In this document: piece after piece, positions 13,246-24,690 of the stretch | Numbering within the stretch: the stretch's first letter is position 1 | Layout of the letters: each line of letters starts with the position of its first letter | Assembly (NCBI GenBank): GCA_013339895.1 | Contig: JABACO010000018.1 | Span: 925,453 to 989,452, forward strand | Source: Ephydatia muelleri | Lineage: Eukaryota; Porifera; Demospongiae; Spongillida; Spongillidae | Reading direction: 5' to 3' | Length of the DNA: 64,000 nt | Position numbers and translations under genes: made by a program | The notes under the pieces: generated by a model | The model's database searches: none | What the model was told of the DNA's origin: nothing | What the model saw: the letters and a program-made list of their open reading frames with translations, nothing else

Positions 13246-15892
13246 ATGGCCGCAAAAAGCCGTGGCAGTACATGTAGTACGCACATCATAAATATACCCG
13301 ACAATATTCCCCACATTGGGATTTTGGTTGGAAAAGGCGGGCGGAATTTAAACCTGATTGCCTGCGGCAGTGTGAAAATACGTTGTGATGAGCGCTCGGT
13401 GAGTAACAGTTTGTGTATACCAGTGCGCATTGGTTCAAGTTATGCAGACAACACAACTTTTCTCACCAACTGCAGCTAATAGTGGAAGGAAATCCGAAGC
13501 TATTCCCTGATGTAGAGAGGAAACTGAAGCGACTGTTCGAATACTGTGGGAGTGTAAGCAGGTCTCGGTCAGCTGGCAGTGTGCTATGATTACTAGCTGT
13601 GCTCTGCAGCTTTCTTTCACTCAGGGAGTAATATGGATGTTTCTCTGCTCAGAAGGCAAAGATTTAGAAAGCCAGGACGCTAGTTTTGAGTTTCAGATTT
13701 ACAATGGGCACCTGTTGTGCCACGCAGCAAAGGACCCTTCATACCGTCTGTATTACATGAATAAGGTGACTCATAAAGCAATTTTGTTATGGCTCCACAT
13801 TTTCATAATGACAAGACTCAGCAAGGATTTTTGTTTGTATAGAATTGTAATTGCCTAATGAAATTAATACTTGTGAAGTCTTAATTTTTCATACACATGT
13901 AAAATGAGTCTCAATATGAATCTGAAGGTACATTGAGAATACTTTATAGTTACAGTCTTATTATCTGTTACAAACATTGCCAAATGTATTATAATGATAT
14001 ACAATAACGCCCCAGGAAGTTGAAATGCATCAAGATGACCCTAAAGCTGACAAGCCATCACCTTTTCATTTCCTGAGCCTTGAAGAAAAGGATGAATGCA
14101 CAGATAATGACAGCTCTGAAATTATGAAGACATTTTGGTTTGTTATATGCTGTGTCTTATTTCTCTTTGTTTGGAATGTGAAATTTGCAAGAGGCATGCA
14201 TGCAGTGAGGCTCATACTAATCAGTTACCTCTTTTTGAATGAAGTTGACGGAGACAAAACCTGCTATGCAAGGAGCCTTGATACATAACAGTGGTAAAAT
14301 AATCTATAACAAGATTTAGCTCAATAGTGATATCAGTCATGCACTTATATTTGACATTGCTATCAGTTCTTCAATTCTGTACAGATAATGTAGATGAGTG
14401 AGGTGTGGTTTCTGTTTAAATCAGATAACCTGATTGTATTGCTGCAGTGGCCCTACTGAGTACAAAGCAATAGCAGAGAAGCTTTGTGAATGTTTACATC
14501 AGGTGCCAGGAAGTCATTTAGGAAAACTAGAAGCAAGGTAGATATGCTGTCAGTGTGGTAAATATAATAAACCCGACCTAACTTTTGATAGATTTGGGAA
14601 TAAGCTATGGAACAAGCTTCCATCTGAAATGCTTGGTGCTCGAATGGAATTGAAAGAAGTGTTAGACTTCTTTGGTTCAAAGCACAGTAAAAGATATGGA
14701 TTATTCAACCCAAGGTAAAACTGGTGATATTTGATTCCTTTTTGTGTGACCATTTTTTTTTTTTTAAGCATTGAGTCAACCCAGATTGAAGCAATAGATA
14801 AAGAGTTGAAAGATGTTTTTGATGTACAAAAACATCGACTTGAAATGTATGATATAAAATCCTCACTCTGTGGACAAAGGGTTGATGTTCGCACCATTTT
14901 TGATGATGGAAAGTTGATGATCGTTAGAATTATCAAGGATGAAAGAAGAATAGCAAGTCTTGATTTTATCCCAATAAGAAGGTGTGATGTGTGCTGGCTT
15001 GTATAATAAAGCTTGACCTCACCTGGGTATTTTTAGGCAACATGCTTATAGGATGAGCATTTCTAAACAAGAAATTGTACATGAAGGGGACCCTTCCTAC
15101 AAGACTGCTGAAATGATGCTGGAGAAGATTAAAGTGACCATAGGAAGTGACCAACTTATCCTGACTCCTTGCACTGATGAGTGGGTAATTGATATAATTC
15201 GACACAAGATCAAAGACACCTATATATTAAATGAATTACATATGGTAGCGATTTCCAATGTTAGTGAATATGATGTAAAAGGTTGGAGCTGTAATGAAGG
15301 AGAAGAAAAATTGTTGGAGAAGTATGGAGATGAACATTGGGAACTGGAGGTATGCCCATTTCATTTTATCAATTGAAGCAGTTATATCATAGTAGAAACT
15401 ATCATAGTAGGAATGTTTCATGGCCGTGTCCTGTTAACATAGCTCAAGATATGCTGCTTGAACTAATGAAACACTAGCCCTCACCATTTATCCCCCTACC
15501 TCCAAGCATAATTGTGGTTAAAACTTATGTGTGTGTAACATCTCCTTAGTACAGTTGATTTCAATTAGTACTACCCCTAGAACACCCCTAGAACACCCCT
15601 AGAACACCCCTAGAACACCCCTAGAACACCCCTAGAACACAGTTTTGGCAGTGCACCACTTGAACATACATGTTCGTCCTTACAGCTAAGCAATGTTGTG
15701 TGGGAGTGTGCTTTTGGCAAAGCTGTTGGCCTCTCCCCGGAGGAGTCTCTTGCGCTCAATATGGAGCCCTCTTCTGTTAGTGATGCTGTCAGGACGGTTG
15801 TACCAGACTGCTGTGCTCCCAAGGATCTCATCACTCCTGAAGCTCTGGAAGAATTTTTTGAAACCTTAAACTGGATAAATGAGCAGTTATAA
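13246..15892 (+). CDS. KH-domain protein of unrecognised family, copy A (KH-A), 9 exons
   Basis: Predicted 479-residue protein. Exons: 13246-13398, 13476-13553, 13625-13765, 14016-14137, 14448-14537, 14592-14714, 14769-14981, 15037-15349, 15686-15892 (TAA); all phases agree. Residues about 15-77 look like a single KH domain: an IPDNIPHIGILVGKGGRNL strand-helix with the GKGG loop, then LIVEGNPKLFPDVERKLKRL as the last strand and helix. KH domains bind single-stranded RNA or DNA. The rest is unfamiliar, with FGNKLWNKLPSEMLGARMEL, QRVDVRTIFDDGKLMIVRI and a C-terminal helical exon starting LSNVVWECAFGKAVGLSPEE. No signal peptide or membrane segment. The start was chosen because KH-B conserves the ATG and differs upstream. 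Intron 8 carries an 11-bp minisatellite. Intracellular RNA binding is likely; the wider role is unknown. Confidence 0.78.
15571..15640. repeat. 11-bp minisatellite in KH-A intron 8
   Basis: Six to seven copies of acccctagaac between exons 8 and 9 of KH-A. KH-B lacks it at the matching place, so it arose after the duplication. Confidence 0.92.
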
Positions 15893-16069
15893 ATTAGTGT
15901 GAATTGCAAATGCCTGTAAAATTTGATTTGATAACAATCTGCACACGTGGAAGGAGTGACTAAATGTGGTTTATAACAAATCATATCAATTTTATTTACC
16001 ATTTTCTGATAGAGCTTGCCTGCTATCTGTTTCATCTCCCCATGCAGCCTTCTGGTTTTTTGTGATTCT

Positions 16070-16945
16070 CTCCGAGGGTCTTGGTCTTCACCTTGACTCT
16101 GTATTCCAAGTTGCCATTGAATGGTGACCCATCAAAGGGCTCCCAATGTGCCTTATGCTCTGGAAGCTTCCTTGACCACCTCTGGAAGCTCCCTTGACCA
16201 CCTCTGCCATCATGTGGTCACCTGTAAGCATGGGAGAGATGTGGTTTCTTGCCACAACTTGCTCAGGGATATTCTTGCTCAGACCTGTTGCTGAGCTCAC
16301 CTTAGTGTGATGCTAGAAGTTGGTTATAACTTATCTCCTGACCATTCCACAACTCATCCAGCTGACATGTGCTACCAACTGGTGCATGGGAGTCCAGCAT
16401 GCAGCTTTAAACCTGTCCATCACCTCTCCACTTAACCCACTAACACTATTGGAAGTGGGAGTGTCGGCAGATGCTGCTGCCCAGTCCACTGAAGGTCAAA
16501 AGCATTTCACCAATGACCACGTGTGTTCTGATCTGGGGTGGGTATGCATTCCAGTAGTTGCCTAGTCCTATGGAGCCTGGGGTACAGAGGCATCCTATGG
16601 AGCCTCGAGTACAGAGGCATCCCATGGAGCCTGGGGTACAGAGGCATCCTATGGAGCCTCGAGTACAGAGGCATCCCATGGAGCCTGGGGTACAGAGGCA
16701 TCCTATGGAGCCTGGGGTACAGAGGCATCCCATGGAGCCTTGGGTACAGAGGCATCCTATGGAGCCTGGGGTACAGAGGCATCCCATGGAGCCTGGGGAC
16801 AGAGGCATCAGCCAAAGCTGGTAGGTTGGCTTGCCACCTCCTCTCACAAGTCCAAATCCAGTTTTTTATGACATCAATGGGAGACTAAACTTGAACTTGG
16901 TCTGGGCTAACTCAACAGCCATCTCTCCAGGACCACTGATCCTAC
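16070..16945 (+). pseudogene. Decayed 3' fragment of an R2-like retroelement
   Basis: Matches the endonuclease end of the elements at 32.7-45 kb. In order: a broken zinc-knuckle region (about 16080-16300), LNPLTLLEVGVSADAAAQST, SDLGWVCIPVVA and, after a minisatellite, INGRLNLNLVWANSTAI. Frames shift several times. It lies between KH-A and KH-B in the same orientation as the other copies. No clean TAA tail remains, consistent with an old insertion. Confidence 0.8.
16562..16806. repeat. 28-bp minisatellite grown from a retroelement codon block
   Basis: About nine copies of a unit with tatggagcctggggtacaga and ggcatcc. The unit equals the place in the R2-like endonuclease domain that codes S-Y-G-A-W-G-x-E-A, conserved in intact relatives (for example SYGAWGKEAMESF at 44.8 kb). 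The array replaces a single copy of that motif. Confidence 0.85.
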
Positions 16946-17155
16946 ATAGTCCAGCCTGGAATTTCCAGAGGCGTTGCTTGTGTGTGTATTGTATTATTTA
17001 CTTAATTAACTGAAGGAGTATTATTGTTATTGTTTTATAATGTATTCATGTGAGTGTTTTTATTAAAGTGTGTATTGTATTTTATTTATCAGTTTTATTT
17101 ACTTTTGATACTCTTTGTTTCATTACTGATATGTACGAGGGTTAAAACCACATCC
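16946..17155. other. Spacer
   Basis: AT-rich sequence after the retroelement relic. Nothing else supported. Confidence 0.5.
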
Positions 17156-17400
17156 TCTAGAGCTATGTTCCGAATCATGCTTTTAACAGAAGCGGGTAAC
17201 AGAAGCGGGTGTAATTAGTCAGAACCCTCGCAATTCAACTCATTAATTTCGAACACCATCACCACTTCCCCTCCAAGCATCATGAAAGTGGGAACGTTGA
17301 GAGTTGAAATACAGAATACATTCGAAGTGGGCATTCGTACATTGTGAGCACCTTTGTGCCTTCTGGTGCACACAAATTAAGTCTATGACATACCGTTATC
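17156..17400 (+). promoter_or_regulatory. Upstream segment shared with the helicase copy 1 promoter region
   Basis: Contains ttccgaatcatgc, ccacttcccct and gtgcacacaaat in the same order and rough spacing as 20805-20955, which lies upstream of helicase copy 1. Here the segment is about 0.75-1 kb before the KH-B start. It may be a duplicated control region or an old repeat. 17401-18138 shows no further feature. Confidence 0.4.
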
Positions 17401-18138
17401 AGAGAACTCCATTTTCCCTGCCGTTATTATCTCAGTGATTGTTATCTTTTACCAGTCAATCACGAGTAACATAATCTCTCCTCAAAGGTTTTGTGGAATG
17501 TTTGATTGCGACATTAGATCACGTGGTTGATCAGCTCTATACATCACTAGTAGACATTTCACTCCAACTGTATATGAGTGGCAGATAGGAAGAGACACTA
17601 CCACTGCCAGATTCATGTAGGAGAGAGCCATGGCGCATGGCATTCCTTTTTGACCCTATGAGTCTATTGTAATGATCCATTTGGTATCATAATGGTCCTT
17701 TTGGCTATACTAAGGTATAGTGATGGTTACCGCATGGCAAGGTATAGAATCAATAAAGGCCGTTTCTCGTTTTGAACAGAGCGGGTTTCAAAATTGGGCA
17801 CTTCCCCAGGAGAACATATTCAGTTAAAGGCAAGAGTAATGCATCCTTTTTGTATCCAATTCGCTGTAACGTATTGCGTTGTGAATTCTGCTGGTTTCCC
17901 TGTTAGGGAACATTGATTAAGATAAAGGCGAAAAGATGGAGTCGACGTACTTCACTGAGCTCTATTTAGCGCGAAGGCGGTACCTTTACTTTTCCTACAT
18001 AGATAGTCGATCGGGTCTCCAGACTATGGAGTCGCTTGTCCCCGGCCTAGTCCAGCTGCCCACCCCCCTCATTAATTATTCATATCGACTCCTCCCCCAG
18101 ATCCTGCATTCGCTATCTCTGATCTGCTGCTGTCTTCA

Positions 18139-20386
18139 ATGTCCGCTAAACGCCGTGGCAGAAGTGTGCACATCGTAAATATACCTGACAATATAATAAT
18201 TCCCCATGTTGGAATGTTGGTTGGAAAGGGTGGGCGGAATTTACACCTGATTGCCGACGGCCGTGTGAGAATACGTTGGGATGAGAACCAGCGAGCGGTG
18301 AGTAACATACCAGTGCGCATTGGTTCAAGTTATGCAGACAACACAACTTTTCTCACCAACTGCAGCTAATAGTGAAAGGAGATCCGAAGCTATTCCCTGA
18401 TGTAGAGAGGAAACTGAAGCGACTGTTCGAATATTATGGGAGTGTAAGCAATCTCTGTCAACTGGCAGTGTGCTATGATTACTAGCTATGCTCTGCAGCT
18501 TTCTTTCACTCAGGGAGTAATATGGATGTTTCTCTGCTCAGAAGGCAAATATGCACCTGAAAGTCAGGACGCTTGCTTTGAGTTTCAAATTTACAATGGG
18601 CAGCTGTTGTCCCACACAGCAAAGGACCCTTCATACCATCTATGTTACGCAAATAAGGTAACCTATGTTACGCAAATAAGGTAACCTATGTTAGGCAAAT
18701 AAGGTAACCTATAAGAAACCAATAACAACAACTATAGGATTTGTTTACGTATTGGATAATCGTAATTGCTTAATTATACTAACTCAGTTATAGCTTTAGG
18801 CACAACTGATTTTATGGTATACAATAAACACCTCCAGGAAATGCATCAAGATGACTCTAAATCTATAAAGCCATCGCCCTTTTATCTCCTGAGCCTTGAA
18901 GCAAGGAAGGATGAATGTACAGAAAATGACACCTCCGATGTTATGAAGACATTTTGGTTTGTTGTGTACCCTATATGTTTTTATTCCCCAGCGTTTGAGC
19001 ATGCATGCAGTGAGGCCCATGCCAACTTGTATAGACTCTCATTCTCTCATTTGAATGGAGTTGACATGGTCAAAATCTACTGGGGAATTTACCTTAGTAC
19101 ATAGCACTGGTAAAATAGTCTATAACGAGATAATTTAGCTCAGTAGTGATATCTGCATGATCACAATATATATTTTCTAGTAACGTTTTTGTATTTCTGC
19201 AGTGGCCCTACTGAGTACACAGCAATAGCAGAGAAGCTATGTGAATGTCTACAACAGGTGCCAGGAAGTCATTTAAGGAAACTAGAAGCAAGGTAGATAT
19301 CATGATATGCTGCCATATGCAATAGAGGAGACCTAATGGTAGATTCGGGAATAAGCTATGGAACAAGCTTCCATCTGAAATGCTTGGGGCTCGAATGGAA
19401 TTGAAAGAAGTGTTAGACTTCTTTGGTTCAAAGCACAGTAAAAGATATGGATTATTCAACCCAAGGTAAAACTGGTGATATTTGATTCCTTTTTACGTAA
19501 CCATTTATTTTTAGCATTGAGTCAACCCAGATCGAAGCAATACCTAAAGAGTTGAAAGATGTTTTTCATGTACAAAAACATCGACTTGAAATGTATGATA
19601 TAAAATCCTCACTCTGTGGACAAAGGGTTGATGTTCGTACCATTTTTGATGATGGAAAGTTGATGATCGTTAGAATTATCAAGGATGAAAGAAGAATAGC
19701 AAGTCTTGATTTTATCCCAACAAGAAGGTGTGATGTGTGCTGGCTTGTATAATAAAGCTTGACCTCACCTGGGTATTTTTAGGCAACATGCTTATAGGAT
19801 GAGCATTTCTAAACAAGAAATTGTACATGAAGAGGACCCTTCCTACAAGACTGCTGAAATGATGCTGGAGAAGATTAAAGTGACCATAGGAAGTGACCAA
19901 CTTATCCTGACTCCTTGCACTGATGAGTGGATAATTGATATAATTCGACATAAGATCAAAGACACCTATATATTAAATGAACTATATGTGGTAGCGATTT
20001 CCAGTGTTAGTGAATATAATGTAAAAGGTTGGAGCTGTAATGAAGGAGAAGAAAAATTGTTGGAGAAGTACGGAGATGAACATTGGGAACTGGAGGTATG
20101 CTCACTTTATTTAATCAGTTTTATTATAATATGAGCTTTTCTTGGCTATTGTTTTTACAAGATGTGGTTAGGTACTTGATCATCTTTTTTTTGCCTCTTA
20201 CAGCTAAGCAATGCTGTGTGGGAGTGTGCGTTTGGCAAAGCTGTTGGCCTCTCCCCGGAGGAGTCTCTTGCACTCCATATGGAGCCCTCTTCTGTTAGTG
20301 ATGCTGTCAGGACGGTTGTGCCAGACTGCTGTGCTTCCAAGGATCTCATCACTCCTGAAGCTCTGGAAGAATTTTTGAAACCTTGA
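18139..20386 (+). CDS. KH-domain protein of unrecognised family, copy B (KH-B), 9 exons, C-terminus frameshifted
   Basis: Tandem paralogue of KH-A with the same exon plan: 18139-18297, 18366-18443, 18514-18657, 18838-18956, 19203-19292, 19343-19465, 19515-19727, 19783-20095, 20204-20386. The product is about 473 residues. The KH domain is kept (VGMLVGKGGRNLHLIADGR, then LIVKGDPKLFPDVERKLKRL). Exons 6-8 are almost identical to KH-A, so the duplication is recent. A T-run at about 20372-20376 has five T where KH-A has six. The frame then ends at TGA 20384-20386 and the last ten residues of KH-A are lost. The donor of exon 3 sits in a tandem repeat. Whether the shortened tail still works cannot be judged here. 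Confidence 0.76.
18640..18711 (+). repeat. Triplicated exon-intron junction in KH-B
   Basis: Three copies of a 23-bp unit, ctatgttacgcaaataag followed by gtaac. Each contains the exon 3 end and its gtaacc donor. The first copy gives the donor used in the KH-B model; the others are extra potential donors 23 and 46 bp on. The last unit has a G for C change. Confidence 0.85.
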
Positions 20387-20563
20387 ACTGGATAAATGAG
20401 CAATTGGGCTAGTCAGTTATAAATTGGTAGTAATAACTTTGAATGTTTTCGATTGGATAACAATCTGCACACGTGGAAGGAGTGACTGTGGTTTATTACA
20501 AATCATTACGTAATTTATTTTTACCGCTATAATTTTAATATAATTCATACACATACCATTAAA

Positions 20564-20790
20564 CTAAATGATAACACAAAACTCATACAAAAACTCTTCA
20601 TCTTCACTGTCCGCCTTCATTGTCCCCAACACGGAAGCTGCATTGCCTCGTTGGACGGCAACTGATAGTCTCTGGGTAAGGTAAGCATAGGAGTTAGCTT
20701 CACCGGACACCTGCCTCAACCGATGGCCCAACTCTTTAAGGAACTCAGTTGTCCTTGGTCCAAACACTCCAGTCGATATTTGTAGAGCTA
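20564..20790 (-). pseudogene. Mobile-element-like C-terminal fragment
   Basis: Reverse-strand frame with GVFGPRTTEFLKELGHRL and LSVAVQRGNAASVLGTM, ending at 20564. The look is of the C-terminal tail of a repeated element protein, but I cannot assign the family. The frame is cut off at about 20790, where sequence shared with 17.16 kb begins. No other part of the element is seen. Confidence 0.4.
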
Positions 20791-20794
20791 GATG

Positions 20795-20975
20795 AAAGCA
20801 TTATGTTCCGAATCATGCCTTTAATACTGACTCTATAGAAACGAGATAACTGATGGGAACTACACATGCAGCTGAATCTCATTTTGAACATCACAACCAC
20901 TTCCCCTACAAGCATTGTGATAGCGCCTTTATGCCTTCCAGTGCACACAAATCATTATTATCTCAATATTATCAA
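20795..20975 (+). promoter_or_regulatory. Probable upstream control segment of helicase copy 1
   Basis: Shares ttccgaatcatgc, ccacttcccct and gtgcacacaaat with 17156-17400 upstream of KH-B. It ends about 160 bp before the helicase ATG. No TATA box is evident. Promoter status is inferred from position and duplication only. Confidence 0.4.
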
Positions 20976-21132
20976 TCTTTTCATAGACCAATGACCTTAA
21001 TAAAAGTTACCGCAAGGTTATTCATCTATTATCTTTTTATACATGTAAAAGTTATCGACTACCAGCCCTGCGCTCGTTGACTAGACTGCATGCTACTATA
21101 ATTTGTTCTGCAGCCAAGCCATCTACCAGGAT

Positions 21133-24100
21133 ATGTCCAATCAGGACATCGGAGGTCAGGTAGCGACCCTCTTGATGAAATGCTATCCCGACGATGTGAA
21201 AGGTACCAAAATCACCGCTCATAAGAACAAACTGTCTTCATTTGTGGAAGATCCACTCCTGTGGGTGAAGCTGAGCAATGCGCTTGGCAGCAGTCCTTCT
21301 GAATACGATGCAGGAGCAATTCATCCGGGCGCCACAAAGAAACGACTCGACCTGCTGGAAGACGCTCTTGTAAAAATACCGAACTTGGCGGAGTTGACCA
21401 GCGGCGACAATTATAAACTAAAGATTATGGATTTATTTTCGGGTTACTTAGGGTCTACCATTCTGTCGTCGGTGGAGACTATTGTAAGCACTATTGAGCC
21501 AGACGAGGACCCTTCTCCAACGGTGTCCGGTGTGGTCACTGACCTGTGGGCAGTAAAAGATGGCTGGAATGGATCCGTGACAAGCAACCCGCGCAAAAAA
21601 GGTCAAATGCGTATGCCGGCAAAAGGCTACAGGTTTGACCAGACGTCGCCAGCTGTAATGGACTCGCTTGGCACTTATCCCCTCCACATTGGAGACGAGG
21701 TCAGCTTCAGTCCTCTCAATTCAGACCATTCTGTTGCTCCAGGTACCCTTCACATAACTAAGTACAACACTTGTCTCAAAGATGACTTCGTGACAAAATA
21801 TTTCGAGTGGACTTTAAGTTCTGAGAATAGACCCCTTGAATGTCTGACAAAGTTATTGGGGTGGCCAGCCCCATGGACATGTGTATTGACTAAAGAAAAG
21901 CTTTATAATAGCTATCATCTTCAGATACTGCAAGTCTATCAGATCTGTGCTGGAGCATCAGAGGTCAATGTGGTTCCAAGAATCAAGCATCAGTTGATGA
22001 ATACACTCTGTGAGAGCCAATTTATTTTGAATATCAACAGAGTACTAGCAGCTCCTCTTTCAGTGCAGCAAGTGGACACTTCTGAAATGGAACAGGATGT
22101 AAAGTCAGCTATCAAAATGAAGCAAGGTTTGGATGATGGAGAGCACGCTGAGGCAGAGAATGGCGCTCCTGAAGTGGAGCATGACACTCTTGAGAGGGAA
22201 CATGCCAGCCCTGCTAGGGCGGGGCATTCAGACTCTGCAGAAGAAGAGGAAGTAGACTACGAAGAGAAGGAGGATGAAAAAGAGGATGAAAAAGAGGATG
22301 ATCCACTACATATTGCAGTTAGCTTGCTGTGTGCTGTGATTGAAAAGAGGAAGGATGGCAGCCACATGTTGGCTGAGCCCATCAAAGAAGTGGGCAGGTT
22401 GCTTTGTGAGAAGAGAGAAATCAACTTAATGCAAACTCTACTCAACTCAGTTGTGGATGTACATATGGCTCCCAGTCCATCATCATCCACAACTACACCC
22501 CATGCATGGCATCACACTCCCACTATTCCAACTAATGAAGAGTTTCAGGAGATTATTAATGTTTTTCAAGAGACGAAGTCTCCTCGCCTAGATCTCCCAG
22601 AGGTGAAAGACACATATGATTCTGTAATAGAGTATGGCCACACCTACTTCTCCCTCCTGAGGGCAGACTGTTATTACCCACTGTGTGAGAAAATTGCTAG
22701 GCTTAAAGGAAAGACAGACGATATAAAGGACAGCTATTACAAGTTGACATTTACTAAATTAGTGCCATCACCTCCCAGATCAGTTCTGTTTGGGTTTAAA
22801 TTTGAGGGTGTCTTTTCACAAATCATCGAACCAGATGATGTACAAACTGCCAGTCTGACACACGGAAATCTTCTTTGCATAAGTCTTGATGGTGTATTTA
22901 AAGATGACCTTATCTGGGCTACAATTGAAAGGCAGGATGATGAAAGCATCCCTATAGGGACCGATGCAAAAGGCAGAAAAATCAAAGAGGTAATTAGTAT
23001 TGTAGGTTATACTCCTGATATAAGCACCTCTCCCACTAACACACCTTTGATTTCTTATATTATTTTAAAAGATACTAACACAACTTTTGTTGTCTGACAG
23101 GGAACAGTGTATGTACAGTTGTGCTCAGACTTCAACACTCTACCAGATGAAGAGTGCATGGAGCTGCTTAGAAGGTCCAAGAACATTGTGGCTGTTGAGA
23201 GTCCAGCCTACTTCAGAGCATACCAGCCAGTCCTTGATGCCCTCAAAGGATTGGACTTGAGCCGTCTTCCCTTTCTGTAAGGCAGAAGTTAGGATTTATT
23301 AAATTACACTGCTACATAAATGTGGTTGTTTGTTTCAGGGATGACTTTGTGTACTCAATCCCAAAGAGTGTGTGTGACCTGCTCAAATCAGACGTAGATC
23401 CAGAACCCCTCTACAAGCATGGCAAGAATGATGGACTTGGGAAGATTAGTGTGGACAAGATGGTGGCCAACCTTAAGATGGCAGACCCTAGCACACTGTG
23501 TCTAGATCCAAGTCAAATGAAGGCTGTATACCAAAGTTTGACTATGCCAATATCACTGATACAAGTAAGCTGAAAGTTTAATTATTTATACTGTATTTGA
23601 AAACTGATATGATAATTTAAAGGGTCCTCCTGGAACTGGAAAGACCTATGTAGGTGTGAAGCTGATGCAGCTGTTCCTATCACTGGGTAGTCTTCCAAAG
23701 GACAAGCCAATCCTAATTATGGCCTTCAGGAACAGAGCCCTTGATCAGTTTTTGAAGAAATGTCTAAAATTCTGCTGCTGTGCAGGAGATGTAGTTCGTA
23801 TAGGTCATTGTTCTGATGGCTATGATGAATTGCAGCCTTTGTTGCTCCACAAGAGGGTGAAAGACATGGAGACTAGTGGAATAAAAAAACTTAAAGATTA
23901 TATGCAAATGCTTAGCAAAAGGTATGTGGGTAGTAACAGCATTATATCATGACAAACATGATACATCAGCGTTATGCTATTACATGCATGATACATGCAC
24001 AGTAAAGAATGTTGGTTTTTTATTGATTTAGAATCAAGGAAGCTAGCAACAATATTAAAAAGAAAAGTGAGCTCACTTTGGAAAACTGTAGGGAGCAGAT

Positions 24101-24655
24101 ATCACCGGAATGGCTAAAGTCACTTCTATTAGTAAGAGGCCGAAAGCAGTGGGTGTCAGGAAGAGTTGCACAAAAACTAAAGGATAATGCAAAAGACTGT
24201 CTAAATCTATTAAAGGTAATATGACTAACTCTGTCTTGTGTGGCCATATTCAATGCTCGTATTCACCTCAAGACTGAAGCAATGATGGGAAGAGAGGATT
24301 CTGATGTCTATGATGAGCTCAGTGCAGCTCTTCAGCAGGCTTGGGAGGAATGGTTTAAAGATGTTGTGCGAGAGGCTAGAGATGGTGCCACTCCCAGTCT
24401 CCGATCCCAGAGCAATGCAGACCCAGATGACAGCGATTGCAATGGAGAGGAAACGGAGCAGGAGAGGAAGATGGCAGCTGATGGCAGTGATGCAAATGAA
24501 GACATGGCAAATTGCTGTCAAATTGGGGATGTCAATTACCTTGAAGTTTCAGGTACTAAAACTATATTACATGTTTAAATACGGTACAATGGATATGTGT
24601 TTATTTATTGCTGGCAGTATGTTGGTTTAGGGTTTGCACTTTATATGAGTTACTA

Positions 24656-24690
<35 letters not shown>

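Noticed and set aside
17936-18178. 80-residue frame upstream of KH-B
   Set aside because: It overlaps the KH-B first exon out of frame and has no counterpart at KH-A.
21448-22985. Reverse-strand frames inside the helicase first exon
   Set aside because: Shadows of a 619-codon coding exon; the same frames recur in copy 2 only because the DNA is conserved.
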